A DNA stretch of 64,000 nt from Oreohelix idahoensis (Eukaryota; Mollusca; Gastropoda; Stylommatophora; Oreohelicidae). The stretch covers positions 1 through 64,000 of the forward strand of contig JAMPIV010012432.1 in the NCBI GenBank assembly GCA_024509875.1. Reading direction: 5' to 3'. The notes below the pieces were generated by a model that was given only the letters and a program-made list of their open reading frames with translations, was not told the origin of the DNA and did no database searches. Positions 22,671 through 32,396 of this stretch are shown here, piece after piece. Position 1 is the stretch's first letter. Each line of letters begins with the position of its first letter. The position numbers and the translations under genes were made by a program.

Positions 22671-24212
22671 CTTATGATACATTTCTTGTCGCCAATGTGG
22701 CCTAGAAACTTACATTTCTGATGGACCAGATCTGTGGGTTTAAAAAGAACAGAGCGAGCATTTGACATTATTGTTGACATTTATGGATCCACAAAATTTA
22801 CATTCCTGGTTGGCTGTTACATGTATGATGTCTCCAGTTTTGTCGAGAAAGTTACAAGAAGGACAAGTACACATTACACTTCTGATCTGTGGGTCTAAGC
22901 TACACACGGGACAGCCGTAACACACAGCGCTAATTCTACACTTGCAAGTTTTGGCTACAACAGGACAGATATAGGTCATCAACGGTTGACACAAATAAAC
23001 AGTACGAGCATTTATATTATAATGCTACATAAAGCATAACAAGACATGTACTGAAGTTAACTACTAGGCATTTGCTACGTGGACCATAACTGCATAGAAG
23101 GCGGGTTCCTATTGTAAACAGTACTGCTGGTTGTTACACGTTTCATTCAACAACAGACTTTTCTAGGTCAGAGCATTCAAGCTACATTGTTGGAGGTCAA
23201 GTGTTTGTAAACAGTACGTGGAAATGGTAAACATTCAATGTGCAAGCCCTAATTTGAGAAGGTCATAGTAACTTTGGTTCGTGAATACCACTTTATGTTA
23301 CAGTGGATTTGACGTTCAGTGCGCGTTTGACATTTCGTTTCTGTGTTCGCAAGGAGCAAGGAATTTATTTTAGTTTCAGCTGTGACTGAACTTGTTCTGC
23401 AACACATTGAAATTGATTGCTATATTATGTTACTTCTACTGTTTTTTGTGTATTTTTCTGCGGGTTTTTCGGTTGGTGGGTCTTACGGTAAATATGCCAC
23501 TTGATCGAGGCTTACTGTAAGCGTTCTGTAGGTGCAAATTTTCTTAATTTGGAAATTTGCTAGTGACAATTGGTCGCTATTGATGTTAGCTGTGATGTAA
23601 TTGTACTTAACGTTGTTTTTGTAATATTTTGTCTGTTTTTCAGTTTTGATTGTCGATTTGTTTTGTTTGTATTCTGTAGGTCTCTCCTTTCTTGTGTATT
23701 TCTCTACACATTTTTGGTTAAAACAGTGTTGCCATTTGTATTGTTTTGTATCTTTGTCTTTGTATTTTTTTTTTTGTTTGTACTACATTACTGTCATGCA
23801 CAGTCTACATACACATACTTGGTCATGTTTTGATATTATTGATAAGGTAGACTCTTCATATAGAGTTTCTTAATAAAAATATTATTATATAAGATATTTA
23901 TACAAGTTCTTTGATAAAAGACTTGTTATCTACAAAGATTGAGACAAGGTGAAATACATATTCAAGTTCTTTATAAAAAAGACTTGTGCCCATAGTGAGT
24001 GGGATATAAGGGAATTTTTTTTTTCCACAGGTACTCAAGTGATTTTTTGGGTACATTATAAACAAGAGGAACATACAAAGTCTTTGTCTAAGACTAAGTC
24101 AGTAAAATAAAGTGAAGTGAGTATACAAGTCTAGCATTTCAGACTTGTCTCCCATTAAAGTGGGATAATTTAATATATTTGCTTCTGCAAGTTACTGATC
24201 TCAGTAGACAAG
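22671..24212 (+). other. Element B 5' leader
   Basis: A leader of about 1.5 kb, unusually long, between the PBS and gag. It contains degenerate PBS-like repeats at 22,671-22,740, a T-rich stretch near 23,700-23,780, and a cluster of short hairpins at 23,902-24,148 (listed separately). No sense ORF is convincing. On the opposite strand, 22,740-22,980 reads as a cysteine-rich frame that is also present in element D, discussed as a finding. The gag ATG at 24,213 follows AGTAGACAAG. Confidence 0.7.
23902..24148 (+). promoter_or_regulatory. Cluster of four small hairpins sharing an ACAAGTCTT/AAGACTTGT stem
   Basis: Inverted repeats lie at 23,902-23,926 (ACAAGTTCTTT / AAAAGACTTGT), 23,963-23,986 (CAAGTTCTTT / AAAAGACTTG), 24,079-24,095 (AGTCTT / AAGACT) and 24,125-24,148 (ACAAGTCT / AGACTTGT). 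All use variants of one stem sequence, and they end 64 bases before the gag ATG. The same series appears in element D at about 59,532-59,778. A role in RNA dimerisation, packaging or translation is inference. Confidence 0.55.
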
Positions 24213-27200
24213 ATGTCTACATTGGACTACTTTATTACACAAGGGAGAGCCCTTGATAAGACTGGTCAACAGTTAGAACAATGGGTTGTTGCTCAGTATG
24301 ACAAAGCATTAGCTGCAGAAGAGAAAAAAGCTCAGGCTGAAGAGAAAAGATTAGAAAGAGAAGCTGCGGCGGAACAAAAAAGGCTAGACAGAGAAGCTGA
24401 TATTGCTGCTGAACAAAAGAAATTGCAGATGCAGGTGGAGGAAAGGAGATTTGAAGCTGAACAAAAGAGATTAGACAAAGAAGCTGCTGCAGAGGAGAGG
24501 AAAGCTCAAGCTGCTGCAGAGGAGAGGAAAGCTCAAGCTGAGGCTGAAATCAGAAAAATGGAACATGAGGAAAGAAAACAGAAGATGGAACTTGATGAAA
24601 AACTCGCAACTTTGGAGTTAGAGAAATTGAAATTGGCGAGTACGGGTGCTCAGCAAACAACTTCGAGTACGACAAGGGAGTTTGTTAGTAGGATTAAATT
24701 GCCTCATTTCAATCCTTTAAAGGATGACGTAGCAGATTATCTAGATAGATTCCAATTTTTGTGCGATACGCATAACATAAAAAAGGAAAAATATGTTGAA
24801 CAACTGATGCCATTTTTTACAGGTGACACAGTGACTACTCTTATGACAATAGACGAACATGAGAGGACTAATTATGATGTTGTCAGGGCAGCATTGCTAA
24901 AAAAATATCAACTAAAACAAGAAGACTATCGTCTTCGTTTTAGGACAATGTTGCCAGAAAATGGAGTAGATTTCTCTGATTTTGTTACAAAGATACGTCG
25001 TACATTTACACGATGGGTTGAGTTGTCTCAGATTGAGAAAACATATGAAGGTCTAATGGACTTATTATTGCGAGATAAGGTTTTGTCATCTGTTAATGAT
25101 TCTTTTCTTGCATTCCTTCATGAGCGTAAGCCTAAAAACTTAAAAGAAATGGAGGAATACTGTTGTCAGTATGCCACAGCACATCCCCATGCTACAGTTA
25201 GCAATTCTAAAGTGAAAGAAGGGTTGCCAGCTGCTTCGGCAACACCATATGGCCCTAATTTCAAAAAAAAATTTCAGGGTGCTCAACAAAATTGGAATAG
25301 GGGAAGTAATCAAAATTACACTCAGAAGCGGAGTAATCCAACACATGATGGTTCTTCGTCTATGCAGTGGAGACAAGATGGTAGTTCTCGTAATTTTAGT
25401 GGTAATAATTTGAGACACTTTCGCAAAGGCTATCCAAATAATAACTATTCAAATTTTCGAGGTAATCATTCTCGACGTCAAGATTATGACGATGGTGAAT
25501 TTAGAAACCGGGATTCAAACCGGAATGATGATTACAATAGGCAATATGATAACAATTACAGGGGAAATGATAGTCGAAATAATTACAGGGGAAATGATAA
25601 TCGAGGTAGACCTAGGTTTAACAAGAAAAGACCTTACCAACAGGCAAACTCTGCACAACAAGAGTTTGATGGAGCCTGTAATACAGCAAATGATAGTGGT
25701 AACTCTAGGGCTATCACTGGTTGTGCTTTCGATTTTGGGAGAGCAACTGAATGCCCCCAATGCTTAACATTGTTTGACTCATCAACTGTATCTACGCTAA
25801 GTTGTGGTCACCCTCTTCCTGCTCTACCTGCTACAGTTGCGCATGATGGGAGAGGATCTCTCATCTTAGATAAAGGTCTAATAAATGATAGGCTAGTCTC
25901 AGTACTTTTCGATTCGGGATGTACTACCGTCGGGGTTAAGGAGTCTCTGATAGATCCTTGCTGTGCCACTGGAAAAACAATCAAATGTGTTACATTTGGT
26001 GGTACTATGGAAAGCTATCCTACTGCTATTATTAGGATTGACACTCCTTTCTTCACAGGAGATGTCCATGCATGTCTTCTTCCTAATCCTATTGCGGATC
26101 TTATAATCGGTCGTATTCATGGGGTTAAGGAATGCACCCCGCAACAAATTTCTAGTTGGGAAGAAAAAAACATTCAAACGGTCAATGCAGCGATGACAAG
26201 AGCTCAAGCTCTTAATCCCCCAACTTCATCTGATAATAGTAATGAAGTTGATAGCCAAGACGAGCACTTGGTGATTTCCCATGACTCGTTTGTTAAACGT
26301 CAAGAAGAGGATCCTTCTTTGAAGAAATACTTCCTTCTTGCAAAGAAAGGGGATCCCAATCAAAATACGAATCACAAATCGTATATTACTATGAAGAATG
26401 GTATATTGGTACGAATGGTACAAAACTCGGACAAGTCTATGCATTCGCAAATTCTTGTGCCTAAGTGTATGAGAGCCTTAATTCTTCGGCATGCACACGA
26501 TTCTCAGTGTGCTGGACACATGGGTTTTTCCAGAACTAAAACTAGAGTCCTTGCGTCATTCTTTTGGCCATTCGTGAATAAAGACATCCGAATTTATTGC
26601 CGATCTTGCAAAATTTGTCAAGAGGTCAAGTCTAGGGGTCCGAGACATGCTGCTCCTATTCAGGCTGCAGATATTCCGATTCGGCCGTTTCAGAAAATGG
26701 CTATAGACATCATTGGTCCGTTCAAAATTAAGTCAGCCAGAGGACACCAATTTATCCTCACTTGCGTGGACATGTGCACGCGTTGGCCAGAGGCTATTCC
26801 TCTGAAGAGCATATCAACTGTCGATATCGCTGATGCTCTTTGGCTCGTATTTTCTCGTCTGGGATTCCCCGGAGAAATACTGTCGGATCACGGCACTCAG
26901 TTAATTTCGGACGTTATGTCTCAGGTAATGGCTACGCTAGACATTAAAAGGTCTCTCAGTAGTATTTATCATCCAATGTCCAATGGATTGGTAGAACGTC
27001 TTAACAGGACACTAAAGAACTTACTTGGCAAGATAACGGAGGATCATCCTGAAGATTGGGACAGGGTTTTACCTGCAGTCCTCTTTGCCTATAGAGAGGT
27101 TCCCAACGAGCATACAGGGTTTTCTCCTTTCGAACTTGTCTTTGGCGCGCAACCGCGCGGGCCAATGTCCTTGTTACACGATTTGATAACTTCCGATAAT

Positions 27201-29090
27201 ATTGACGATGATACACAATCGTCATATGAATATGTTATAGCTCTTAGAGAAAAGATTATCGAATCGTGCAGGTTAGCAACTTCATCTTCCGAATTTGCGA
27301 AAGAAAAAGCTAGGCGATTTGCTAACAAGAAAAGACGCCTACGTCAACTTTGTCCTGGAGACAAAGCATATGTCTTACTGCCCTCAAGAGAGAATAGACT
27401 TCTCATTTCTTGGAAGGGTCCATACACTATAGTCTCGAAAATTTCTGATGTCGACTATATTGTCGATGTGGATGGAAGGCATAAAACCTTCCATATAAAT
27501 ATGCTAACAGAGTTTATTGAACGTCCAGACTATTTACAGCCTATTTTCCAGGCGACGGACGACTCTCCAGTTCAACATGGTCACATCTCATCCCTGTCTG
27601 TTATACAGGATGAGGAAACTATTTTTTCTGACGTGAACTTACCTCTTCCTACGATTCCACTTACTTCAACGGAATCGTGGAGAGACGTTACAGTCTCTTC
27701 CAACTTGTCTTTTGAGGAACAGCGTCAAGTATCCTCTACGTTACAATCATATCAGGATGTCCTTACCGACATTCCTGGACACACAGATGTCATAGAACAT
27801 GACATCATACTTACTGATCGTAATCCGATCAGAGTAAGACCATACCCAATACCTATTCATTTTCAAGCACAAGTCGAGAAAGAATTGGATGAAATGATTC
27901 AACTACAAATAATTGAACCATCCACTTCAGCTTATTCTTCGTCGATAGTTATTGTTCGAAAGAAAGACAATAACATACGTCTTTGCGTTGATTATCGCAA
28001 ATTAAATCAAGTTACGAAGTTCGATGCTGAACCTATGCCGTTATTAGATGATCTACTTATTAGACTTTCTAAAGCTAAATTCTTTACTAAACTAGACTTG
28101 TCGAAAGGTTATTGGCAAGTCCCACTGACGGAACACGCCAAACCTCTCACTGCTTTTTCGACACCTAGGGGTCTGTTTCAATGGAATTTTATGCCTTTCG
28201 GGCTTATGAACGCCCCAGCGACTTTCGTACGCATGATGCGACGAATTCTATCAGATCGTGCAGATGTCATTGCATATTTAGACGACATCTGTCTTTTCAG
28301 CGATACTTGGGAAGAACACTATGTGGGTCTAAAGGAATTGCTATCTACTCTACGTGAGCATAGTTTGACTGCTAAACCCTCTAAAGCTTTTGTTGGGTTT
28401 AGTGAAATTTCCTTCCTAGGTCATCGAGTTGGTCATGGTCTGTTGAAGACAGAGGACCAAAACATTTCAAAGATATTAAATATCTCGGTTCCGAAGACAA
28501 AAAAGCAAGTGCGTAGTCTCTTGGGATTGATACAATTCTATGGAAGATTCATTGAGAATCTGTCCTCCATTATGGCACCACTTTCAACGTTATTGAAAAA
28601 AGGTTCTCCTAATATGGTGCGTTGGTCCCAAGAATGCCAATCTTCATTGGATCAGGTTAAGAATTTGTTCTCATCTCATCCTATCTTAAGACTACCGACG
28701 ATTGATAAGACTTTTGTCCTTCGTAGTGATGCCTCTTCCACTGGCATTGGAGCGGCACTAATGCAGGAATATTCAGGAACTCTGCATCCTGTAATGTATA
28801 TTTCTAGGAAGCTGAATGCGGCAGAAAGGAATTACTCGGTTTTGGACCGTGAATTGTTGGCTATGGTTTGGTCCATTCTTAAGCTACAAAGGTTCCTTCT
28901 GGGCGCGCATTTCTTTATGGAAACCGACCAAAAAGCTCTTACGGCTATGCAAAGTAAGGATTTGAAGAGCTCGAGATCTACTCGTTATGCTATTGCTCTT
29001 CAGCCTTTCCATTTCACGGTGCGAGCTATCCGTGGTTCGGATAATGTGATGGCGGACATATTGTCTAGATGCCCACATGATTCCAGTTAA
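24213..29090 (+). CDS. gag-pol: Element B Gag-Pol polyprotein, gag-protease-integrase-RT-RNase H
   Basis: A single 1625-residue ORF with no stop or shift between gag and pol. Residues ~30-142 are a Glu/Ala/Lys/Arg-rich coiled coil; ~156-330 is the gag core (LPHFNPLKDDVADYLDRF); ~353-476 is Asn/Arg/Gly-rich and likely nucleic-acid binding; CPQC at ~513 and CGHPLP at ~530 replace a classical CCHC knuckle. The aspartic protease has FDSG near 566. Integrase has the zinc-binding pair H..H near 759 and CRSCKIC near 797, then D832, D892 and E928 (DD35E) and GPY at ~1069. RT has CVDYRKLNQ at 1258, D1295 and YLDD at 1355-1358. RNase H has D1506, E1547, D1572 and D1615. Every catalytic residue I looked for is present. 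The ATG at 24,213 is chosen because element D conserves the sequence from this Met onward (MSTLDYF) but not upstream. Confidence 0.95.
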   Translation: MSTLDYFITQGRALDKTGQQLEQWVVAQYDKALAAEEKKAQAEEKRLEREAAAEQKRLDREADIAAEQKKLQMQVEERRFEAEQKRLDKEAAAEERKAQAAAEERKAQAEAEIRKMEHEERKQKMELDEKLATLELEKLKLASTGAQQTTSSTTREFVSRIKLPHFNPLKDDVADYLDRFQFLCDTHNIKKEKYVEQLMPFFTGDTVTTLMTIDEHERTNYDVVRAALLKKYQLKQEDYRLRFRTMLPENGVDFSDFVTKIRRTFTRWVELSQIEKTYEGLMDLLLRDKVLSSVNDSFLAFLHERKPKNLKEMEEYCCQYATAHPHATVSNSKVKEGLPAASATPYGPNFKKKFQGAQQNWNRGSNQNYTQKRSNPTHDGSSSMQWRQDGSSRNFSGNNLRHFRKGYPNNNYSNFRGNHSRRQDYDDGEFRNRDSNRNDDYNRQYDNNYRGNDSRNNYRGNDNRGRPRFNKKRPYQQANSAQQEFDGACNTANDSGNSRAITGCAFDFGRATECPQCLTLFDSSTVSTLSCGHPLPALPATVAHDGRGSLILDKGLINDRLVSVLFDSGCTTVGVKESLIDPCCATGKTIKCVTFGGTMESYPTAIIRIDTPFFTGDVHACLLPNPIADLIIGRIHGVKECTPQQISSWEEKNIQTVNAAMTRAQALNPPTSSDNSNEVDSQDEHLVISHDSFVKRQEEDPSLKKYFLLAKKGDPNQNTNHKSYITMKNGILVRMVQNSDKSMHSQILVPKCMRALILRHAHDSQCAGHMGFSRTKTRVLASFFWPFVNKDIRIYCRSCKICQEVKSRGPRHAAPIQAADIPIRPFQKMAIDIIGPFKIKSARGHQFILTCVDMCTRWPEAIPLKSISTVDIADALWLVFSRLGFPGEILSDHGTQLISDVMSQVMATLDIKRSLSSIYHPMSNGLVERLNRTLKNLLGKITEDHPEDWDRVLPAVLFAYREVPNEHTGFSPFELVFGAQPRGPMSLLHDLITSDNIDDDTQSSYEYVIALREKIIESCRLATSSSEFAKEKARRFANKKRRLRQLCPGDKAYVLLPSRENRLLISWKGPYTIVSKISDVDYIVDVDGRHKTFHINMLTEFIERPDYLQPIFQATDDSPVQHGHISSLSVIQDEETIFSDVNLPLPTIPLTSTESWRDVTVSSNLSFEEQRQVSSTLQSYQDVLTDIPGHTDVIEHDIILTDRNPIRVRPYPIPIHFQAQVEKELDEMIQLQIIEPSTSAYSSSIVIVRKKDNNIRLCVDYRKLNQVTKFDAEPMPLLDDLLIRLSKAKFFTKLDLSKGYWQVPLTEHAKPLTAFSTPRGLFQWNFMPFGLMNAPATFVRMMRRILSDRADVIAYLDDICLFSDTWEEHYVGLKELLSTLREHSLTAKPSKAFVGFSEISFLGHRVGHGLLKTEDQNISKILNISVPKTKKQVRSLLGLIQFYGRFIENLSSIMAPLSTLLKKGSPNMVRWSQECQSSLDQVKNLFSSHPILRLPTIDKTFVLRSDASSTGIGAALMQEYSGTLHPVMYISRKLNAAERNYSVLDRELLAMVWSILKLQRFLLGAHFFMETDQKALTAMQSKDLKSSRSTRYAIALQPFHFTVRAIRGSDNVMADILSRCPHDSS

Positions 29091-29525
29091 ATCTTGTGTC
29101 CTAGTTTTTCCTGATATATTTTCAGACTTAGGTCTGTCCTTAATATCATAATATGTTGTAATACAAATGTATTTGGATGATGTTTAGATAATTTAACAAA
29201 TTTCATTTTGTCCATCCATCAGTGATATGTTGCTAAAATAGCATTGACATTTGTATATTGCTATGGATTATATTATTTAGTAATGTTTGATATATGATTG
29301 GTATTGCCAGCAACTTAGGTTTCTTGAATGGTATCCCTTAGTTTGTTTGGCTTAAAGGAAATATTTTCTCCTATGTTGGGAGATGATTTGTACCCTCTTC
29401 TATTGTACCTGATATTAGGTTCATTGTTTGCATGAGCACAGAAGTGATACTGGTGCTATCTTGCTCATGAACATATTAAAAAAAAAAAAATTGCATTTTT
29501 TTTTTTTACAGGGGGGTGGGAGTAA
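29091..29525 (+). other. Element B 3' UTR with A/T-tract hairpin and polypurine tract
   Basis: AT-rich sequence of 435 bp. At about 29,477-29,508 a run of 13 A, the spacer TTGCA and a run of 12 T form a near-perfect hairpin. After ACA comes the purine tract GGGGGGTGGGAGTAA (29,511-29,525), which would prime plus-strand DNA synthesis, and the LTR starts at the next base. Confidence 0.8.
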
Positions 29526-30670
29526 TGTTGCTGTCATTTTCGACGGAGTCATCTGTCAAGTTATTTGCTTATGTTTGTATCATAAGTATAATTGTGTCTT
29601 TACCTGCGATGTCAGGTTGATTAGGGGTTGTCTTCCCTTGTTTATTCATTCATTGTGTTTGACCTTTAGGGTCAGAGGTTGACAGTTCGGCGTAGGCCTA
29701 TGGGAAGGTTTTTTAAGCGGGAGTGAGATATACTTCCGGGAAGCCGGAAGGTCCTGTTTTTCTGAAGGGACCAAGAGTCCATTGTTTTTCGGGGAGAATC
29801 TTCGAAGTAACTGCTATGGCAGTTTTCCCCAGTGAATCTCTGTGCGTCGGGATGACGACAGAATTCCTTGTGATGTTCTGAGGATTCATTTGCCAGGTAA
29901 TACCGACCTTTATGCATTATTACGCTTTTCGGTGGCAGAACATGTAAAGGATTACCTAGGGTGAACAGCAGCTCACTGATCCGCCATTTCAGAACTTATA
30001 TATTTGTGCTCGAGGTAGCCATCCAAGACTGTTAGTCTTATATTGTCCAGAAATCCAGTGACGAAGATATATTGTGGGAGCCGCAGATTGGCGGAACTCC
30101 TATCTACAATAAGTATTACTGCAGGGTTGATGATAACCTATTTAACAGAAGTACACGGCCGACGTCAGAACGAGGCCTGTGCTTTCGGCTATTATACTAC
30201 AGCCTGATATGTGCAATTGGCGGGGAGTGCCAAGTTGCACCTGTGTGTCCAAGTGACTAAGGCATCTGACGCGTTTAGTCAGAGACGCCAAGGGCGACGC
30301 TACGAACTGTCATTATTGAAGAACTTTGCTATTGACCATGCACGTCTATTCTGATGTTTACCTTTTTGAATGCCAAATGTATACCTATCGATGTCAGGTC
30401 AGCATGACCTTGTTACACTGACTGTTCCTGTTGATATTATGTGTGTTCCCGTCAATAAATGTCTTGAAACATGCCTGCAGTGTCAAAGCATCCTTGATTA
30501 CTGCATGTGAGAGTATGGGTTGCAGGATCTACATCTATACGAGCCTAAACACATTCGCGTCTTCATTCGCACCCACACTCAATTCATCATACGCTCGCAC
30601 TACACATCTAACAACATGTATACTGTCTTGGGCCAGTGATCACATCAACAAGAGAAAAAAGACAGTTACA
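29526..30670 (+). repeat. Element B 3' LTR
   Basis: 1145 bp, starting TGTTGC and ending GACAGTTACA, followed by the target-site repeat CTATG. AATAAA lies at 30,454-30,459. It differs from the 5' LTR at scattered single positions and at the extreme end, where this copy has the form shared with the element D 5' LTR. Confidence 0.92.
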
Positions 30671-30675
30671 CTATG

Positions 30676-31449
30676 TTATTTCAAATGCCTGGAGGCATAT
30701 GTGATTTATGTGATTTAATTCCTGATGAACAGGTAACTGAATCCTTTTTGCTGAGTAACTTTATCGCCATCTTGTGATGTTGACTTTTGCTTAGCCTGCC
30801 TTATTATAAAGTCTATGATATGACTAGTTTGCTCAGCTCACGATCCACTTATATTGTCACGCATCGATTGATGCCTGTCCTACGGACTATTGGCTTCCTG
30901 AACTTTATTGATGGATCTAGGTTTGATACCTTTGCTGTTTAAGGACAATAGAGGACGATAATGTGACGCTCAAAAGACATGCCTGTCTTGTTGAGGTCCA
31001 ATAGAGGAGACTAGATTTAATCTCCTAGTTGATATCTACTAGCTCTTATGGAAAGGGGAAGTTTACTACCTGACTACATGTACAGCTGATCACGATATCC
31101 TAAAAGGCATATGATGTACATGATTATGATGCTGTCTGCTGTGCCTGTTGAATTGACTACATAGGTAATAATGACTGTTTGATCGTACCTATGATGTACC
31201 GGCTTGTTTATGTCTACACACTTCGTCATTGTGGCGTCTATAATAAATTATACAAAAACCGTCACTAGCTGTTGCAAGCATCATTGACTTTTCACATCGT
31301 GAGTTAACGTGACGTCCTTGTGTGGATTGCCTTGCTTGTAATGCTCACTGTTTGAATACACATCCGCATCCTACACAAACCAGACCACAGATACCATATC
31401 ATGTCTTCATCGCCTTCAACAATTATGGCGTACAACAAAAAGACGTACA
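30676..31449 (+). repeat. Element A 3' LTR, 3' portion
   Basis: Continuation of the LTR interrupted at 21,490. It matches the noisy uninterrupted copy around 2,250-3,400 in order (TTATTTC.AAATGCC, TATTGATGG, AATCTCCTAGTT, ACCTATGATGTACC, ATACAAAAACCG). The far end is set at GACGTACA by analogy with GACAGTTACA in element B and could be off by tens of bases. An AATAAA lies near 31,240. Confidence 0.7.
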
Positions 31450-31462
31450 ACATTTGACTCAA

Positions 31463-31558
31463 CACCCTAGTGTGCCGACGGCAAGATAATATGGGCCTAA
31501 CACCATATTCCCAATATGCCTCAATGGGCGTGTAACGGGTTCCTTTACCTTTACCTTT
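31463..31558 (+). mobile_element. SINE fragment with CCTTTA tail
   Basis: About 95 bp sharing CCCTAGTGTGCCGA, ATATGGGCCTAACACCATAT and CCCAATATGCCTCAA with the inverted copy at 49,128-49,303, and ending in a short CCTTTACCTTTACCTTT tail. The 5' half present in the other copy is missing here, so this is 5'-truncated. No target-site duplication is clear. Confidence 0.65.
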
Positions 31559-32314
31559 GTCAAGACGTGGCACCATTTACACCAAGTAATATACCAGAAA
31601 TGTCAAGGAGAGTCTACCACGTGGGTCCTTCGTCGTAAAACTTAGGTCACTGTTCTCTTCTTGTTCCAGAGATAGTACTTTCTGCTTGTACCACCAATAA
31701 CTATGGTAAACGAATAGAACGAACCGCTATTCTGACTATGACGTTTTCCACCCCATAGTTATGGGTTCCTATCTTCACATACCACCATCCCAATTATATT
31801 AAATCCATCGGTATAAAACTTTCTTTGCATTTAAATAGAATAGCTTTAGCTTTACATGACATTTAAATGAAAAGGTTAATAATACAGATAGAGTCTGTTT
31901 ATATTTACATCTCCACTGATTGAAAAGTGTTCACAATATAAATTGAATATTCATTTATGTTTACACTGATCGAAAAGTTTGAAACTTCCATTACTTTAAA
32001 ATGAATATTTTCACATAGACATTTACACTGGTTTAAAGCTAGAAAACGTACATTAATTTTAAAGTGAATATGTTTATATGGACATTTACACTGCTTTGAA
32101 AATGTAAGTGTTATACTTAAAATGTACATCATTTCTTTCATCTTTTCACCTGCTGCATATAAAGCCTGGAATTACTTTATGCTTTTAGTTCTCTTTACGA
32201 AACAAACAATAAAGTAATCACCAGCCCGTGCAGTGGTGGTTCATGAATCATCATTCTATACGCTGAGGTTGTCAGCCTCACTCACAGTCCACTAGCCAGT
32301 TTCACATATTAAAC
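31559..32314. other. Intergenic sequence with degenerate AT-rich repeats
   Basis: No gene is seen. From about 31,905 to 32,110 a motif like TTTACACTG.T..AAA recurs four times at 50-70 bp spacing with AT-rich filler, suggesting a decayed tandem repeat. The last 11 bases before the next element form its left target-site duplication. Confidence 0.5.
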
Positions 32315-32323
32315 TTCACATGG

Positions 32324-32325
<2 letters not shown>

Positions 32326-32394
<69 letters not shown>
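32326..32394. repeat. (TA)n microsatellite forming the LINE 3' tail
   Basis: About 34 uninterrupted TA dinucleotides between the target-site repeat and the LINE 3' end. Confidence 0.9.

Positions 32395-32396
<2 letters not shown>

Larger units (their letters stand above)
21491..30670 (+). mobile_element. Element B: complete Ty3/gypsy-like LTR retrotransposon with gag-PR-INT-RT-RH order
   Basis: A 9.18-kb element with direct LTRs (21,491-22,644 and 29,526-30,670), both starting TGTTGC and ending TTACA, flanked by the perfect 5-bp duplication CTATG (21,486-21,490 and 30,671-30,675). Inside are a PBS-like site, a long leader, one uninterrupted gag-pol ORF, a 3' UTR, an A/T-tract hairpin and a G-rich polypurine tract. 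The two LTRs differ by only a handful of substitutions and indels apart from a rearranged 5' LTR end, so insertion is recent. Integrase precedes RT, as in copia elements, but RT, the GPY motif of integrase and RNase H are Ty3/gypsy-like: the arrangement known for the Gmr1-like group. Confidence 0.92.
14963..31449 (+). mobile_element. Element A: Ty3/gypsy-like LTR retrotransposon, Gmr1-type order, carrying two nested insertions
   Basis: The readable part comprises integrase C-terminus, RT and RNase H (to 16,780), a 3' UTR interrupted by a full-length LINE (17,065-20,457), an A-tract/T-tract hairpin and polypurine tract (20,908-20,956), and a 3' LTR starting TGTTGC at 20,957. Element B interrupts the LTR after 21,490 and it resumes at 30,676. 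The LTR end near 31,449 (GACGTACA) is placed by analogy with element B and is uncertain. The pol protein is clearly related to B but diverged, so A is a separate, older lineage. Its 5' part lies in unreadable sequence upstream, which seems to contain another copy of the same LTR. Confidence 0.75.

Noticed and set aside
25140..25767. Antisense and alternate-frame ORFs within gag-pol of B (and the equivalents in D)
   Set aside because: They overlap the real frame, are low complexity (Ile/Thr-rich) and mirror gag repeats.
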